Below, piece after piece: positions 1-8,352 of a stretch of 64,000 bases of DNA. Both the position numbers and the translations under genes were made by a program. The notes under the pieces are model-generated. The model did not search any database. It was not told the origin of the DNA and was given only the letters and a program-made list of their open reading frames with translations. The DNA is from WJJR01 sp964440935. GTDB taxonomy: Bacteria; Zixibacteria; MSB-5A5; WJJR01. Where the stretch lies: the NCBI GenBank assembly GCA_964440935.1, contig CAYTTY010000018.1, positions 1 to 64,000 on the forward strand, read 5' to 3'. Positions within the stretch are counted from its first letter, which is position 1. Every line of letters starts with the position of its first letter.

Positions 1-343
1 CCCTCAACACAAAAACCGAATTATGACACAGCCTCTTTCGCGGGAATGACAGCGAGGGTCCCAGACAGCCCACTGGATTGCCGTCGCAAACGGAAATTAC
101 TTATGACAATCGCTCTATAGGAATTGAAAGAACGCGTCATCGGGTTGATGGACGCAGGATACCACCTCGGCCCTCGTCTCACCGGATTCGTCCGGCGCAT
201 TGTCCGCACAAATCTTCAGGGTGTTACCTCTCGTGGAAACGACCGACGGTCCCTACCCTGGCCAACTACTAGTTGGCGTCGGCACAACCTGGCGAGTGCA
301 CGTGCGAGAAATGGGCAATCGGGGTGGTGCCTGTAGTCGACGG
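1..343. other. Intergenic stretch at window start, no supported gene
   Basis: I see no gene in this stretch. Short open frames exist on both strands, but none has a convincing ribosome binding site or a recognisable product. The plus-strand frame from about 124 begins with a reasonable-looking peptide for some 28 residues and then turns into low-information sequence, so it might be a decayed gene fragment. Confidence 0.5.
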
Positions 344-1033
344 CTACTCGCTGGCTGAAGATGTAGAGGATTCCTTACTTGGCGAGTCTCCATGATGCAC
401 GTAATGGGCAAGTTGAAGACGCGTGTGAAGGGCAAGTGTTTCGAGGATGTTGTGAACGTGGCTTTTAACTGTATGAACAGCGATGAATAACTGCTTCGCG
501 ATTTCCTTGTTGCTGTGTCCCTGCGCGATCAGGCGGATCACATCCTGCTCGCGCGTGGTCAAGCGGACGGAATTGATGATCTTTTCCGGACTCCCACTTT
601 GGAGGGCGTGTTCGACGATTTGAGAGAATAGCGATCCTGTTAACGGGGGCGGGAGCACTTTGGTTCCCTTGGCGACAGTGCGGATGGTGTTCAGGATGTC
701 CTAAAGACTGGCGTCCTTAAGGATGAAACCGGAGACCCCCGCTTTGACGAATTCCGCAACTTCGGCATGCGCGGGGATCAGATCCATCACGATCACTTCG
801 GTTTTTGGGAACTCCTTGCGCATGGCTTGGACGATCTTAATGCTGTCTATGTTCCGCAAGCCCAGATCGAGGAGTACGATGTGCGGTTTGAGCAACCGGG
901 CCTTTTTTAGCGCGTCGCCATGCGTGCCGCTGGCCGAAACCGCCTTGATGTCCGGTTGTTCATTCAGTATTGCCGTCGCGCCCTCGCGCAGCAGGCGGTT
1001 GTCCTCAACAAGCAACACTCGGATTGTCGCCAT
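344..1033 (-). pseudogene. NarL/FixJ-type response regulator interrupted by an in-frame TAG
   Basis: This is a two-component response regulator in two same-frame pieces. The N-terminal piece (codons 1-110) is a receiver domain with acidic pocket E10/D11, phosphoacceptor D56 in HIVLLDLGL and conserved K106 in FILKDA. Codon 111 is TAG (701-703). Reading through it continues directly into the linker and a LuxR-type DNA-binding domain (LTTREQDVIRLIAQGHSNKEIAKQL followed by the recognition helix), ending at 344. The start is an ATG preceded by GGAGGT. With no frame change, a single nonsense substitution (for example GAG to TAG), a sequencing error or amber read-through would explain it. No partner histidine kinase is nearby. 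Confidence 0.85.
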
Positions 1034-1299
1034 GACAGCCTACCTCCACCGATTCACAAAACAGCATCTGAGTACACTGTACCATCAGAATGGTTACCGT
1101 TCCGGCGGCTCATCCATAGACCCCGCAAATTACTGGGCACCAGGTTAGAAATCAAGGCCGGGGAAATTCTGTGACCACGCATTGCGTCTTGAGAATTCTC
1201 CGTAGCGACCTACTTCCGGGACACGACACTAGCGCAACACCGTTTCGGGCACAATTGGGCCCAAAGGATCATCAACTGCCGGAACCAGGGAGCGGTTTT

Positions 1300-1998
1300 C
1301 TACGTCTTGAAAGCGATCACCAAGAAATCGGCAGGTGTCGTACCGGCATTCTCGACAGCATGTTCATCGGCGCTATGCCAGTGAGCACTGCCGGCCTCGA
1401 ACGATGTTGTCACAGTATCCATCTGATCGGAGACATAGGCTATGTCATACGATGAGAGAGTGTATATCAGCCGATTGGCGCCCTGATGCAAAGGTTGCGA
1501 TTCGCCGACTGGAATCGATACCTTGCTGAGACGTACGTGATCGTTCTCAAAGACAACATCAGTGTGCGCGGTATCGACCACGGCCGCGTCTTGAGCAAAC
1601 GCACGGTCTCCGACGTCGGGCAGAGGTGTTGCCTTGCGGGACACCACCAAAAATCGGGCGGCTGAAGTGCCCGTGTTCTTCGCAGCGTGGGGCCCCGCTT
1701 CATGCCAATGCGCATCACCGGTTCGCCACGACACCTTGGACGTTTCGCCTGCTTCGGTCCAATTGATGGTATAGTCTGAAAGCGAATACACCAAGCGCGG
1801 CTCGCCTTGATGCAATGGGAGTTCCTTGCTCGGCTCCAGTTCAAAGAGCACAGCACGAACATAATCGTTCTCAAACACTATGCTCGCATGTTCAGAGTCG
1901 GAAACGATATTCTCAACCACTTCCTGCTGTTTCTGTCCGCATCCGGTCGAGATTGTCAGTAGGATCAGAAAACTCACATAAGCCACAGACGTCTTCAT
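1300..1998 (-). CDS. Lipoprotein with two tandem cupin-like repeats
   Basis: A 232-residue exported lipoprotein. It has a signal peptide ending in a lipobox with Cys20 (LTISTGC). The ATG at 1998 is chosen over one nine codons upstream because it is preceded by GAGAGGAAAG and places the signal peptide at the N-terminus. The mature part is two homologous copies of about 85 residues. Each contains VFEN-x2-VR, LHQG-x2-R-[LV]-[VI]-Y-[ST]-LS-x-Y, an AHWH motif, a later His and Asn, and a terminal FLV[VI] strand. The pattern suggests a double-stranded beta-helix (cupin) fold that could bind metal through its histidines. No enzymatic activity can be assigned. Confidence 0.75.
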   Translation of the reverse strand: MKTSVAYVSFLILLTISTGCGQKQQEVVENIVSDSEHASIVFENDYVRAVLFELEPSKELPLHQGEPRLVYSLSDYTINWTEAGETSKVSWRTGDAHWHEAGPHAAKNTGTSAARFLVVSRKATPLPDVGDRAFAQDAAVVDTAHTDVVFENDHVRLSKVSIPVGESQPLHQGANRLIYTLSSYDIAYVSDQMDTVTTSFEAGSAHWHSADEHAVENAGTTPADFLVIAFKT

Positions 1999-2082
1999 TC
2001 GGCTTTCCTCTCTGGTTGTTGCCATTCAAACGCGCCGCACCTTTGATTTCTTTGAGGCTTCAATCCCGGCGCAAGATACGCG

Positions 2083-2256
2083 CTATCTCTTGACCAGCGT
2101 CTTCCCGCAGCACAGCAGCGTACAGGTTTCGCTGCTCCTGCAGCAATCATCGTCGTCCTGCCCGACGTCTCGGCATTCCTTGACGACTTTCAGTTGAAGT
2201 CCGCAATCGGGACACTCGTAGACCTCGTCCAGCCTCAGTTCGTGACATGTAGACAT
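2083..2256 (-). CDS. Desulforedoxin-like small iron/zinc-binding protein
   Basis: A 57-residue protein that begins at an ATG preceded by AAGGAG at good spacing. Its layout, VYECPDCGLQLKVV followed near the C-terminus by LLCCGKTLVKR, matches desulforedoxin and the N-terminal domain of desulfoferrodoxin: C-x2-C-G early, then C-C-G close to the end, forming a rubredoxin-type FeCys4 or zinc site. It differs by an insertion of about 15 residues that is Asp- and Cys-rich between the two pairs. It lies between the TonB receptor gene and the cupin-like lipoprotein on the same strand. Function beyond metal or electron handling is unknown. Confidence 0.7.
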   Translation of the reverse strand: MSTCHELRLDEVYECPDCGLQLKVVKECRDVGQDDDDCCRSSETCTLLCCGKTLVKR

Positions 2257-2392
2257 CGGGTTCTCCTTTCACATCAATCGCCTCAGTGAATTTCTTTGGT
2301 TCTGCTCCTCGAATTTACGACACAAACTCTCCCAAAATAAGAGGAAGTTGGGAGACTCGCGATAATGACGAATCTCCCGATCGTCAACCACC

Positions 2393-4756
2393 CTACAAGA
2401 CGCGGAACGGCACTTGTAATCGAAGAGCGACATTCCGTCCCATCGATAACGCGTATCCCTTGTACGTATCAAGGAAATCCACGTACCCTTCATCCAGCGC
2501 GTTCTCGACCTCAAGATTGACCAATATCGGCTGTCGATCGATGTTGAACATCGCGCCGAGTGAGAGATTCAAAATCGTGTATGCGTCCGTGCTGGCCGTT
2601 CCGAATGGGATATTGTCAAACTGTGAGAGCGGCTCGTAGGTACCGGCGGACTCTTTGTCCATCGCGTGCTTGACCTGTACCTCAACAAATGGGCTGTTGA
2701 TAGCGCGACTGCCGGGCAGGCTCACGCGCACCCCGCCTGTGATCCGGTCGGCGGGCATCAGCGGTAGCTCTTCACCCGTCTCCTCGTTGTCGCTGGCGGT
2801 TCCGGCATAGGTGGCACTGAGCCGGAGCCACGGTAGAACTTCGAACTCTCCGGAGAATTCAATGCCGGTGATGGTTCCGTCGGTTTGGCCTGCCCGAAGA
2901 ATCGGTAGCGTGGCAGAGCCAATGGTGGTGTCGTGTCCCACGTTGCGCAGGAAGATGTAGTTGTCAATCCGATTGCGATACACGGTAGCCCGAATCAGGG
3001 CAATGTCTGTCTGGAGCCGCAGGCCGGCATCAATACTGTAACTCCGTTCCGGGTCGAGGTATGGGTCACCAACTTGAAAGGCCTGTACGCCGCCGTGAAT
3101 ACCGTTCGCGTGCAGTTCGAATAGATCGGGCGCGCGGAAGCCGACCGCCAAATTCGACGCAGCGGTCAAGTAGTCGGTGAGGCGATAGCTAAGCCCGGCG
3201 GATCCCGACAGAACTGTGTAGTCCTGGGTCAGAACGTCCTCCGTTTCACCAGCCGCCGTATCCGGCAGACGCATCACAGGATTGGATTCAGCTTCGTGTT
3301 CGCGGTAATCGAACCTGAGGCCGCTGTTGAGTGTGACGTGCTTCCTCGTATATTCCTCGAAAGCGTAGACACCAATCCCCAAGATGTCAGCGTTTGGCAA
3401 CAACCCAGACGCCCGGGTCTCCTGGTCCTGGATGTTCAGATCGACACCCGCCGTACCACTCAGATTCGCTACATTGCTATGCGCGAGGTCCATTCTAACG
3501 GCATAGACCGATCGTATCATATCAACCGTCCACTCGGGATCCTCTTCGAAACCGGAACCCGGTTGCGCCTGGCGGACATTGCGCTGAAAGCTGAACGTGG
3601 GTTTCAAAACAAATTGGGAACCGAGGAGTAGATTACCTTTTAGTTTCAGATTATCATTCTCCAGATTCTGACCGATTGGATTGCCATTGCTAAGTAGGTA
3701 GTTTTGTTCACTATCGTACCGATCGTAGACGGCCCAGATATTGCCGAACGGGGCGGATGCGCCGACCATGGCGTACCCTGAGATTTGGTCAAAGTTCGTG
3801 TACGGAAGCTCCCCGGTGAACTTCGGTGCTCCTGGTTGGCCGGTTTCGGCGAATGTCGCCGCTTCGGGTGTCGAGAAATTGTCGGCGCGCCGCGTGGTCA
3901 GGCCGGCACGATAGCCGAGTTGGCCGGACGCTCCCTCGATTTCGAACGTCCCGGCTCGCTCGGCGTTGTTAGAAAAATACTGCCCCTTAACCGCGCCGGA
4001 GAGGTAAGACGTTCCCTGCTGACTGCTCGGTAGTGTTTTGGTGATGACATTTGCTGCACCCCCCAGCGCGTCGGAGCCATACAAAATGCTGGCGGCGCCC
4101 TGGATCACCTCGACTCGTTCAGCCGAAGTCAGATCCATTACTGGCTGATGGCGGTTCGAGAACTGATAATGTTGCATTGGCACTCCATCCTTCATGACGC
4201 GGATGCGATTGCCGCTCAGTCCCCGTATGACGGGCTTGCCCGCTTGTGGCCCGGTGCTGATGTTTGATACTCCCGGAAGGTTCTCCAGCACCTTGCCTAA
4301 AGCTGCCGTTTCGTTGGCGGCCAGATCTTCGCCTGACACGACTTGAATATCCTGCGGTGTTAGAAGTGGGTTCACTGCTGTCGGAGTACCCGTCACTGTG
4401 ATTTGCCCAAGCTCTACCGCCTTTTGCCTGAGTTCTATTGTGACTGGTTTGCCATCGAGCTGAGAAGAGAGAACTTTGAGTGTTGCGGACACATAACCGA
4501 TATGTCGTATCTTTATACGGATGTCAAAATTGGGTAGATTCTCAACTACGAAACGACCGTCCAAGTCAGTGCGTACGGTCCTATCAAGCGACGGGATGCT
4601 CACAGTGGCATTGCCAAGCGGTTGTCCGTCCTGATTGATGACAAAGCCTGTGATAGAGACTCTCTCTGTACTACCTGCGGGGGGTTGTGAAGCCAAAAGC
4701 AGTATGATGAGGAACATCAACAACCCGCCGGAACTCCTATAAGTGTTTGAAAACAT
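2393..4756 (-). CDS. TonB-dependent outer-membrane receptor (possible metal uptake)
   Basis: A 787-residue receptor for active uptake across the outer membrane. The ATG at 4756 has GGAAAGG upstream and starts a signal peptide; a longer upstream start would bury it. The order is signal peptide, CarboxypepD_reg-like domain (VSITGFVINQDGQPLGNATV onward), TonB plug with the signature GKPVIRGLSGNRIRVMKDGV and RVEVIQGAASILYGSDALGG, then a beta-barrel ending in an aromatic-rich strand with terminal RVL. The NRHQPVMD segment before the ERVEVIQG motif recalls the plug of ZnuD-type zinc receptors, a weak hint only. The upstream small Cys/His protein gene is probably co-transcribed. Confidence 0.9.
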   Translation of the reverse strand: MFSNTYRSSGGLLMFLIILLLASQPPAGSTERVSITGFVINQDGQPLGNATVSIPSLDRTVRTDLDGRFVVENLPNFDIRIKIRHIGYVSATLKVLSSQLDGKPVTIELRQKAVELGQITVTGTPTAVNPLLTPQDIQVVSGEDLAANETAALGKVLENLPGVSNISTGPQAGKPVIRGLSGNRIRVMKDGVPMQHYQFSNRHQPVMDLTSAERVEVIQGAASILYGSDALGGAANVITKTLPSSQQGTSYLSGAVKGQYFSNNAERAGTFEIEGASGQLGYRAGLTTRRADNFSTPEAATFAETGQPGAPKFTGELPYTNFDQISGYAMVGASAPFGNIWAVYDRYDSEQNYLLSNGNPIGQNLENDNLKLKGNLLLGSQFVLKPTFSFQRNVRQAQPGSGFEEDPEWTVDMIRSVYAVRMDLAHSNVANLSGTAGVDLNIQDQETRASGLLPNADILGIGVYAFEEYTRKHVTLNSGLRFDYREHEAESNPVMRLPDTAAGETEDVLTQDYTVLSGSAGLSYRLTDYLTAASNLAVGFRAPDLFELHANGIHGGVQAFQVGDPYLDPERSYSIDAGLRLQTDIALIRATVYRNRIDNYIFLRNVGHDTTIGSATLPILRAGQTDGTITGIEFSGEFEVLPWLRLSATYAGTASDNEETGEELPLMPADRITGGVRVSLPGSRAINSPFVEVQVKHAMDKESAGTYEPLSQFDNIPFGTASTDAYTILNLSLGAMFNIDRQPILVNLEVENALDEGYVDFLDTYKGYALSMGRNVALRLQVPFRVL

Positions 4757-4900
4757 GGCTACGCCTTTCCAGTTAAGGACGATTGCAAAGTACCCCTGCC
4801 AAGTGAGGTGCAATCAGTGGTCCACCGCGTCACCCGGGGCCTCACAGGACATGCCTCGAGACCAAAGTTGCCGGTTGCAGGGGCTATTACGACAGTAAGG

Positions 4901-5305
4901 TTATGAGAAGTCTGGCGGTGAGCGTCCGCAACAAATCAGAAGAGCCGCGACCGGCCCCCCAATCGCCTCAGCTGAGATGAAACGAGAGATGTGATCGTCG
5001 TGCCGTACTGGTTGCGGACTTATGAAGTCGGACGAAGAAAGGACCGTCCAAAGATGACAGGCCGCACAGTCGGTGGCCTGATCGTCAAGCTCGTAAGCGT
5101 CGAGGAGCCAGCTCCCAAGTGATTGGCCGTTGCCGATCGAGGATACATCGTGGCAGGCTACGTCAAGGCAAAGGTCGCATCTAACCAGATCATTATGGTT
5201 GTGAAAGCGGTCGATCTCGGTTATCACGAGCAAGAGCCACGCCGTGGTAAGCCATACGAAAGGGCGGGCCAGATTGGATTGACGTATGCAACTGAGGACC
5301 ATCAT
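4901..5305 (-). CDS. Small membrane protein with paired CxxC motifs (DUF2946-like)
   Basis: A 134-residue protein starting at one of two adjacent ATG codons with GAAGGAAG upstream. It has one hydrophobic segment (PFVWLTTAWLLLVITEI), then a His/Asn cluster (HNHND), CDLC, CAACH and more histidines, and ends in RSPPDF. This layout resembles small proteins often encoded just before TonB receptors (DUF2946-type), which have been linked to metal or heme handling. The downstream neighbour on the same strand is a TonB receptor starting 145 bases later. The function is not established; a periplasmic metal-binding partner of the receptor is the obvious guess. Confidence 0.6.
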   Translation of the reverse strand: MMVLSCIRQSNLARPFVWLTTAWLLLVITEIDRFHNHNDLVRCDLCLDVACHDVSSIGNGQSLGSWLLDAYELDDQATDCAACHLWTVLSSSDFISPQPVRHDDHISRFISAEAIGGPVAALLICCGRSPPDFS

Positions 5306-5711
5306 TTCGCAACTTCCTTCGAAGTTAATCACAATAATCGCGGTGATGAAGGCAAGAGCAATCTACCGCTGTATCGTTGTCGACCTTCCGGGTAATGGCG
5401 GTAGTAGACATCGTTACATTTGGGCCACGATGCCGTGTAATTCATTGTGCCGCAACGAGAATACGGAGGGCGGCCCTCGCCATCACCAACACAACCAAAG
5501 TCCTTCGTCCCTCTCAGAAGATGAGCTCAGGGGAGCGATACACGAAGAAATGTCTCGTTCACCGCGTTCTGCTGGAAAAACCGTCGAAAAGAGCGATTTT
5601 CTGTCCGTATTTTAGCGTGCAGGTGTTCAACTCCGGTAGACCCAGGTTTGAGGAAGAGTCCCTGCAGAATGGATGAGAATCCGACTGCCTATCAGACAAC
5701 AGGGAATCCCA
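5306..5711. other. Divergent intergenic region, nothing recognised
   Basis: The region lies between the minus-strand small membrane protein and the plus-strand four-cysteine protein and should hold both promoters. I did not find a strong -35/-10 pair or any repeat. Confidence 0.4.
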
Positions 5712-5963
5712 ATGCCATCAGCAACTCACACCAAAGATCGTAAGCGAGTCATCCGACGGGACCTCAAAGACTACACCTATCTCGGATGCCCATTGACCAA
5801 AAACCGGTCCCCCTGGTGTTTCCGTCTGTGTATTCCGACTGCCGCCGGAACCGGGTTGTGCGGCCGCGTGGCGCCCCACGGATTTAAAAGCCGGATCCAG
5901 CAGGGCATAGAGGATTACCGGAAGACACAGAACGACAAATCGAGCCTGCTTCGCAGTCTGTAG
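5712..5963 (+). CDS. Small four-cysteine protein of unknown function
   Basis: An 83-residue basic protein. The ATG follows AGGGAA at plausible spacing. It has a coherent core: RDLKDYTYLGCPLT, then CFRLC, then CGRVAPHG and an amphipathic tail (IQQGIEDYRK). The four cysteines (26, 36, 40 and 50) and His56 could form a metal site. A strong rho-independent terminator oriented with the gene lies 78 bases after the stop, which supports it being real and separately transcribed. I do not recognise the family; the compact conserved-looking core suggests a small zinc-binding or regulatory protein. Confidence 0.55.
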   Translation: MPSATHTKDRKRVIRRDLKDYTYLGCPLTKNRSPWCFRLCIPTAAGTGLCGRVAPHGFKSRIQQGIEDYRKTQNDKSSLLRSL

Positions 5964-6041
5964 ACGAATTGCCGGAAAGGGGCCCGTTTGCAAAGACCGG
6001 ACCTCCCCGGCAGTGCCGTTTATTCATGAAGTGATGACCTG

Positions 6042-6074
6042 CCACACTCACCTCTGGGCGGTGTGTGTGGTTTT
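6042..6074 (+). terminator. Rho-independent terminator
   Basis: An 11-bp stem with one mismatch (CCACACTCACC at 6042-6052 against GGTGTGTGTGG at 6060-6070), a 7-base loop and then TTTTATT. The T-run is on the plus strand, so it serves the small four-cysteine gene. It abuts the stop codon of the convergent membrane protein gene. Confidence 0.8.
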
Positions 6075-6765
6075 ATTGCTCTCGACGTTGTACCGTCATT
6101 AATCTCTGCTTGAGCCTTACGAGCGCATCCTTCCTGGCCGCGATGCTCGACAAGGTGCCCTCGTAGGTGCCAATCTCGCGGAATCGCGGAAAGCTCAGTC
6201 CCGCTCTGGCGATCGAGTAACACAACGAAATGTTGAGGTAGTTGTAGAGCAGAATGACCGTCTGGACTAAGCTGGTCGGCACACGAACAAAACCAATCAT
6301 GTTCGCAGTTCGCTCGTTGACAATGTAGCTTGTTCCCCGTACCCGTAGCTGATCAAGGTCGCGATCGCCAGAGTCCTCCATCAAGTTCAGCAAGCCATCC
6401 ACATATCCTAATAGGATCTGATTGGTTCGCAGTCGTCCATTCAGGCTGAGATCGACTGCATAGACATAGTCCAGCAACGTTCCGCCATGAATCGTGATCA
6501 CACCATCCCTTTCGCGTTCTGCGAGAAACAGGGGTGAGTAGTAAATCAATCGTCCGTTTCTCTTCATTGAGGGAACATCGAAGAAGGGGGCGACAATCGA
6601 GAGCGTCAGTGCGATGGACAGAAGTGGCAGCGGATACAGGCTTGTGGCAAATGCCAACCACGCCACCGCGGCGTTCAGCACAATCGCCGACGCGCCAATC
6701 GACAGTTGGATTGTCCGTTGCTGCCGCTTCGTTTTGGAATAGAAACGGTGCTCGTGGTCTTGCAC
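6073..6765 (-). CDS. Two-helix membrane protein of unknown function
   Basis: A 230-residue protein. A basic N-terminus (KTKRQQR) precedes two closely spaced hydrophobic helices (about residues 21-40 and 45-61), followed by a soluble domain of about 165 residues that starts PSMKRNGRLIYYSPLFLAERE and ends Arg/Lys-rich. I do not recognise the soluble domain. It converges on the small four-cysteine gene and is divergent from the epimerase gene, so it is probably transcribed alone. Confidence 0.6.
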   Translation of the reverse strand: MQDHEHRFYSKTKRQQRTIQLSIGASAIVLNAAVAWLAFATSLYPLPLLSIALTLSIVAPFFDVPSMKRNGRLIYYSPLFLAERERDGVITIHGGTLLDYVYAVDLSLNGRLRTNQILLGYVDGLLNLMEDSGDRDLDQLRVRGTSYIVNERTANMIGFVRVPTSLVQTVILLYNYLNISLCYSIARAGLSFPRFREIGTYEGTLSSIAARKDALVRLKQRLMTVQRREQ

Positions 6766-7028
6766 AACTCGTTGCTCCTCGAGAACGCCATGGATGAAAT
6801 CCGAAGCTCAGTACGTGGATACGATCCGACCGGACGCACGATCCACCTGATGTAGAATAGCGGATGAGATCACCAAAATCACGTTACGACTGCACCCAGT
6901 ACAATCTCTGAGCCTCAACTAAATCAACATCTTGAGCAGTCAGAGCACGTATGTTGCTTGATGCCGCTGCCATCAGTCGTAGCTGCGCACGTGTGACGAC
7001 CGTGGAAGAGTCTCGCGGGGGAGTGAGA

Positions 7029-7982
7029 ATGTCTGACGAGTTGGCCAGCCGCAAGCACATCATACTCGGCGCCGGAGGCGCCATCGGTCAGGTCTTGGCG
7101 CGCGAATTGACTTCACAAGGTGAGCCGGTCAAGCTCGTGTCACGTCGACAGCACAACCTGTCCGGAGCCGAATCGGCTCAAGCTGATCTGCAGGATCGGC
7201 AGCAGACAATTGATGCCATCGAGCCGAATGCGATCGTCTATTTGTTGGCGGGGTTGCCCTATCGCGCCGACGTTTGGCAGACAATGTGGCCTACAGTGAT
7301 GGCAAACGTCATTGCTGGCTGTAAAACCAAAGACGCGCGTCTGATTTTCTTCGATAACATCTACATGTACGGCCGCGTGGAGGGCGCCATTACCGAAGAT
7401 GCGCCTGTCAATCCCTGCAGCAAGAAAGGCGAGGTACGAGCCCGGATCGCCGAGGACCTGCTCAGCGAGGCACGGGCCGGTAATCTGTACGCCACGATTG
7501 CCCGCTCGGCCGATTTCTACGGTCCGTACGCAGACACAACAAGCATACCGTATCTGCTCATGATCAAGCGCCTGGTTGCAGGCAAAAGTGCGCAAGTTCT
7601 GGTCGATGCTGATCGCTTGCACTCCTATACATTTACCGGCGACTGCGGGAAGGCGCTCCATCGTCTGTCCTCGTCGGACGAGAACAACGGTACAGTCTGG
7701 CATCTGCCGACGGCCTGCCCGGCTCTGACAAGCAGGCAGTTCGTTGAGATCATCGCTCAGCAATTGAATGTGAAACCAAAGATCACGGTGTTGCGCAAAT
7801 GGATGGTGAAGCTGGCCGGCCTTTTCGACTTACAGACTCGGGAACTCTACGAGATGCTCTACCAAAATGAGTACGACTACGAATTCGACTCAACCCGCTT
7901 CGAGTCTGCCTTCGACGTTCACCCAACACCTTACCCGGACGGGATCGCGGAAACGCTCAGGCACTTCAAACTGGTATCCTGA
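7029..7982 (+). CDS. NAD(P)-dependent epimerase/dehydratase-family protein (SDR)
   Basis: A 317-residue extended/atypical short-chain dehydrogenase. The ATG at 7029 follows GGGGGAGTG. The N-terminal Rossmann motif is GAGGAIG (G14, G17, G20), followed by a beta-alpha pattern including IVYLLAGLPYRADVW, FFDNIYMYGR and SADFYGP, which match the NAD-dependent epimerase family. Where classical members have the catalytic YxxxK, this protein reads NPCSKKGEVRARIAEDLL, so the catalytic Tyr appears to be missing, as in atypical SDRs that act as binding proteins or reductases. The substrate cannot be inferred; the neighbours are unrelated. Confidence 0.8.
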   Translation: MSDELASRKHIILGAGGAIGQVLARELTSQGEPVKLVSRRQHNLSGAESAQADLQDRQQTIDAIEPNAIVYLLAGLPYRADVWQTMWPTVMANVIAGCKTKDARLIFFDNIYMYGRVEGAITEDAPVNPCSKKGEVRARIAEDLLSEARAGNLYATIARSADFYGPYADTTSIPYLLMIKRLVAGKSAQVLVDADRLHSYTFTGDCGKALHRLSSSDENNGTVWHLPTACPALTSRQFVEIIAQQLNVKPKITVLRKWMVKLAGLFDLQTRELYEMLYQNEYDYEFDSTRFESAFDVHPTPYPDGIAETLRHFKLVS

Positions 7983-8068
7983 GAGACAATTGGCCATAGC
8001 CCGCGCGTAGTTCAAAACCTCGGCGAATATATCTCCGCTCCCAAGCGTGAACATTCACTTCGGATCAA

Positions 8069-8276
8069 AGTGCCACGAGCCTTCAGGAGCCTGTTGAAAA
8101 TGTGCAAGAACTGATCATATCACGCACCGAGAAAGCGATCATCCGTAGGGGCGTACTGAGTACGCCCTGGCCCCGTAGCAGTTACGCGCAGAGGGCGTAT
8201 TCAATACGCCCCTACGAAAGCACGTCTCCTGCATTGACACACGTTTTTCAACACACCCCTTCAGGCCCGTGGCACT
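8069..8276. repeat. Nested inverted-repeat element (MITE-like)
   Basis: An intergenic element of about 208 bp with no coding capacity. The outer ends are inverted: AGTGCCACGAGCC (8069-8081) against GGCCCGTGGCACT (8264-8276). Inside, TGTTGAAAATGTGCAA (8092-8106) is the imperfect inverse of 8234-8253. At the centre are two palindromes, GGGCGTACTGAGTACGCCC (8149-8167) and GGGCGTATTCAATACGCCC (8193-8211), whose flanks pair over CGTAGGGGCGTA (8144-8155) and TACGCCCCTACG (8205-8216). The arrangement is typical of non-autonomous mobile repeats. No transposase is present. Confidence 0.75.
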
Positions 8277-8352
8277 CGAACTCAAGCATCCGACACGCGA
8301 GGTCGCCCCTAGTCCTCAATCAGATCGGAATTGTAACAATCCCTATGTGACA

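Noticed and set aside
124..336. A 70-codon plus-strand frame near the window start
   Set aside because: Only a TTG start without a clear ribosome site, and the second half of the product is low-information; possibly a gene relic but not supportable as a gene.
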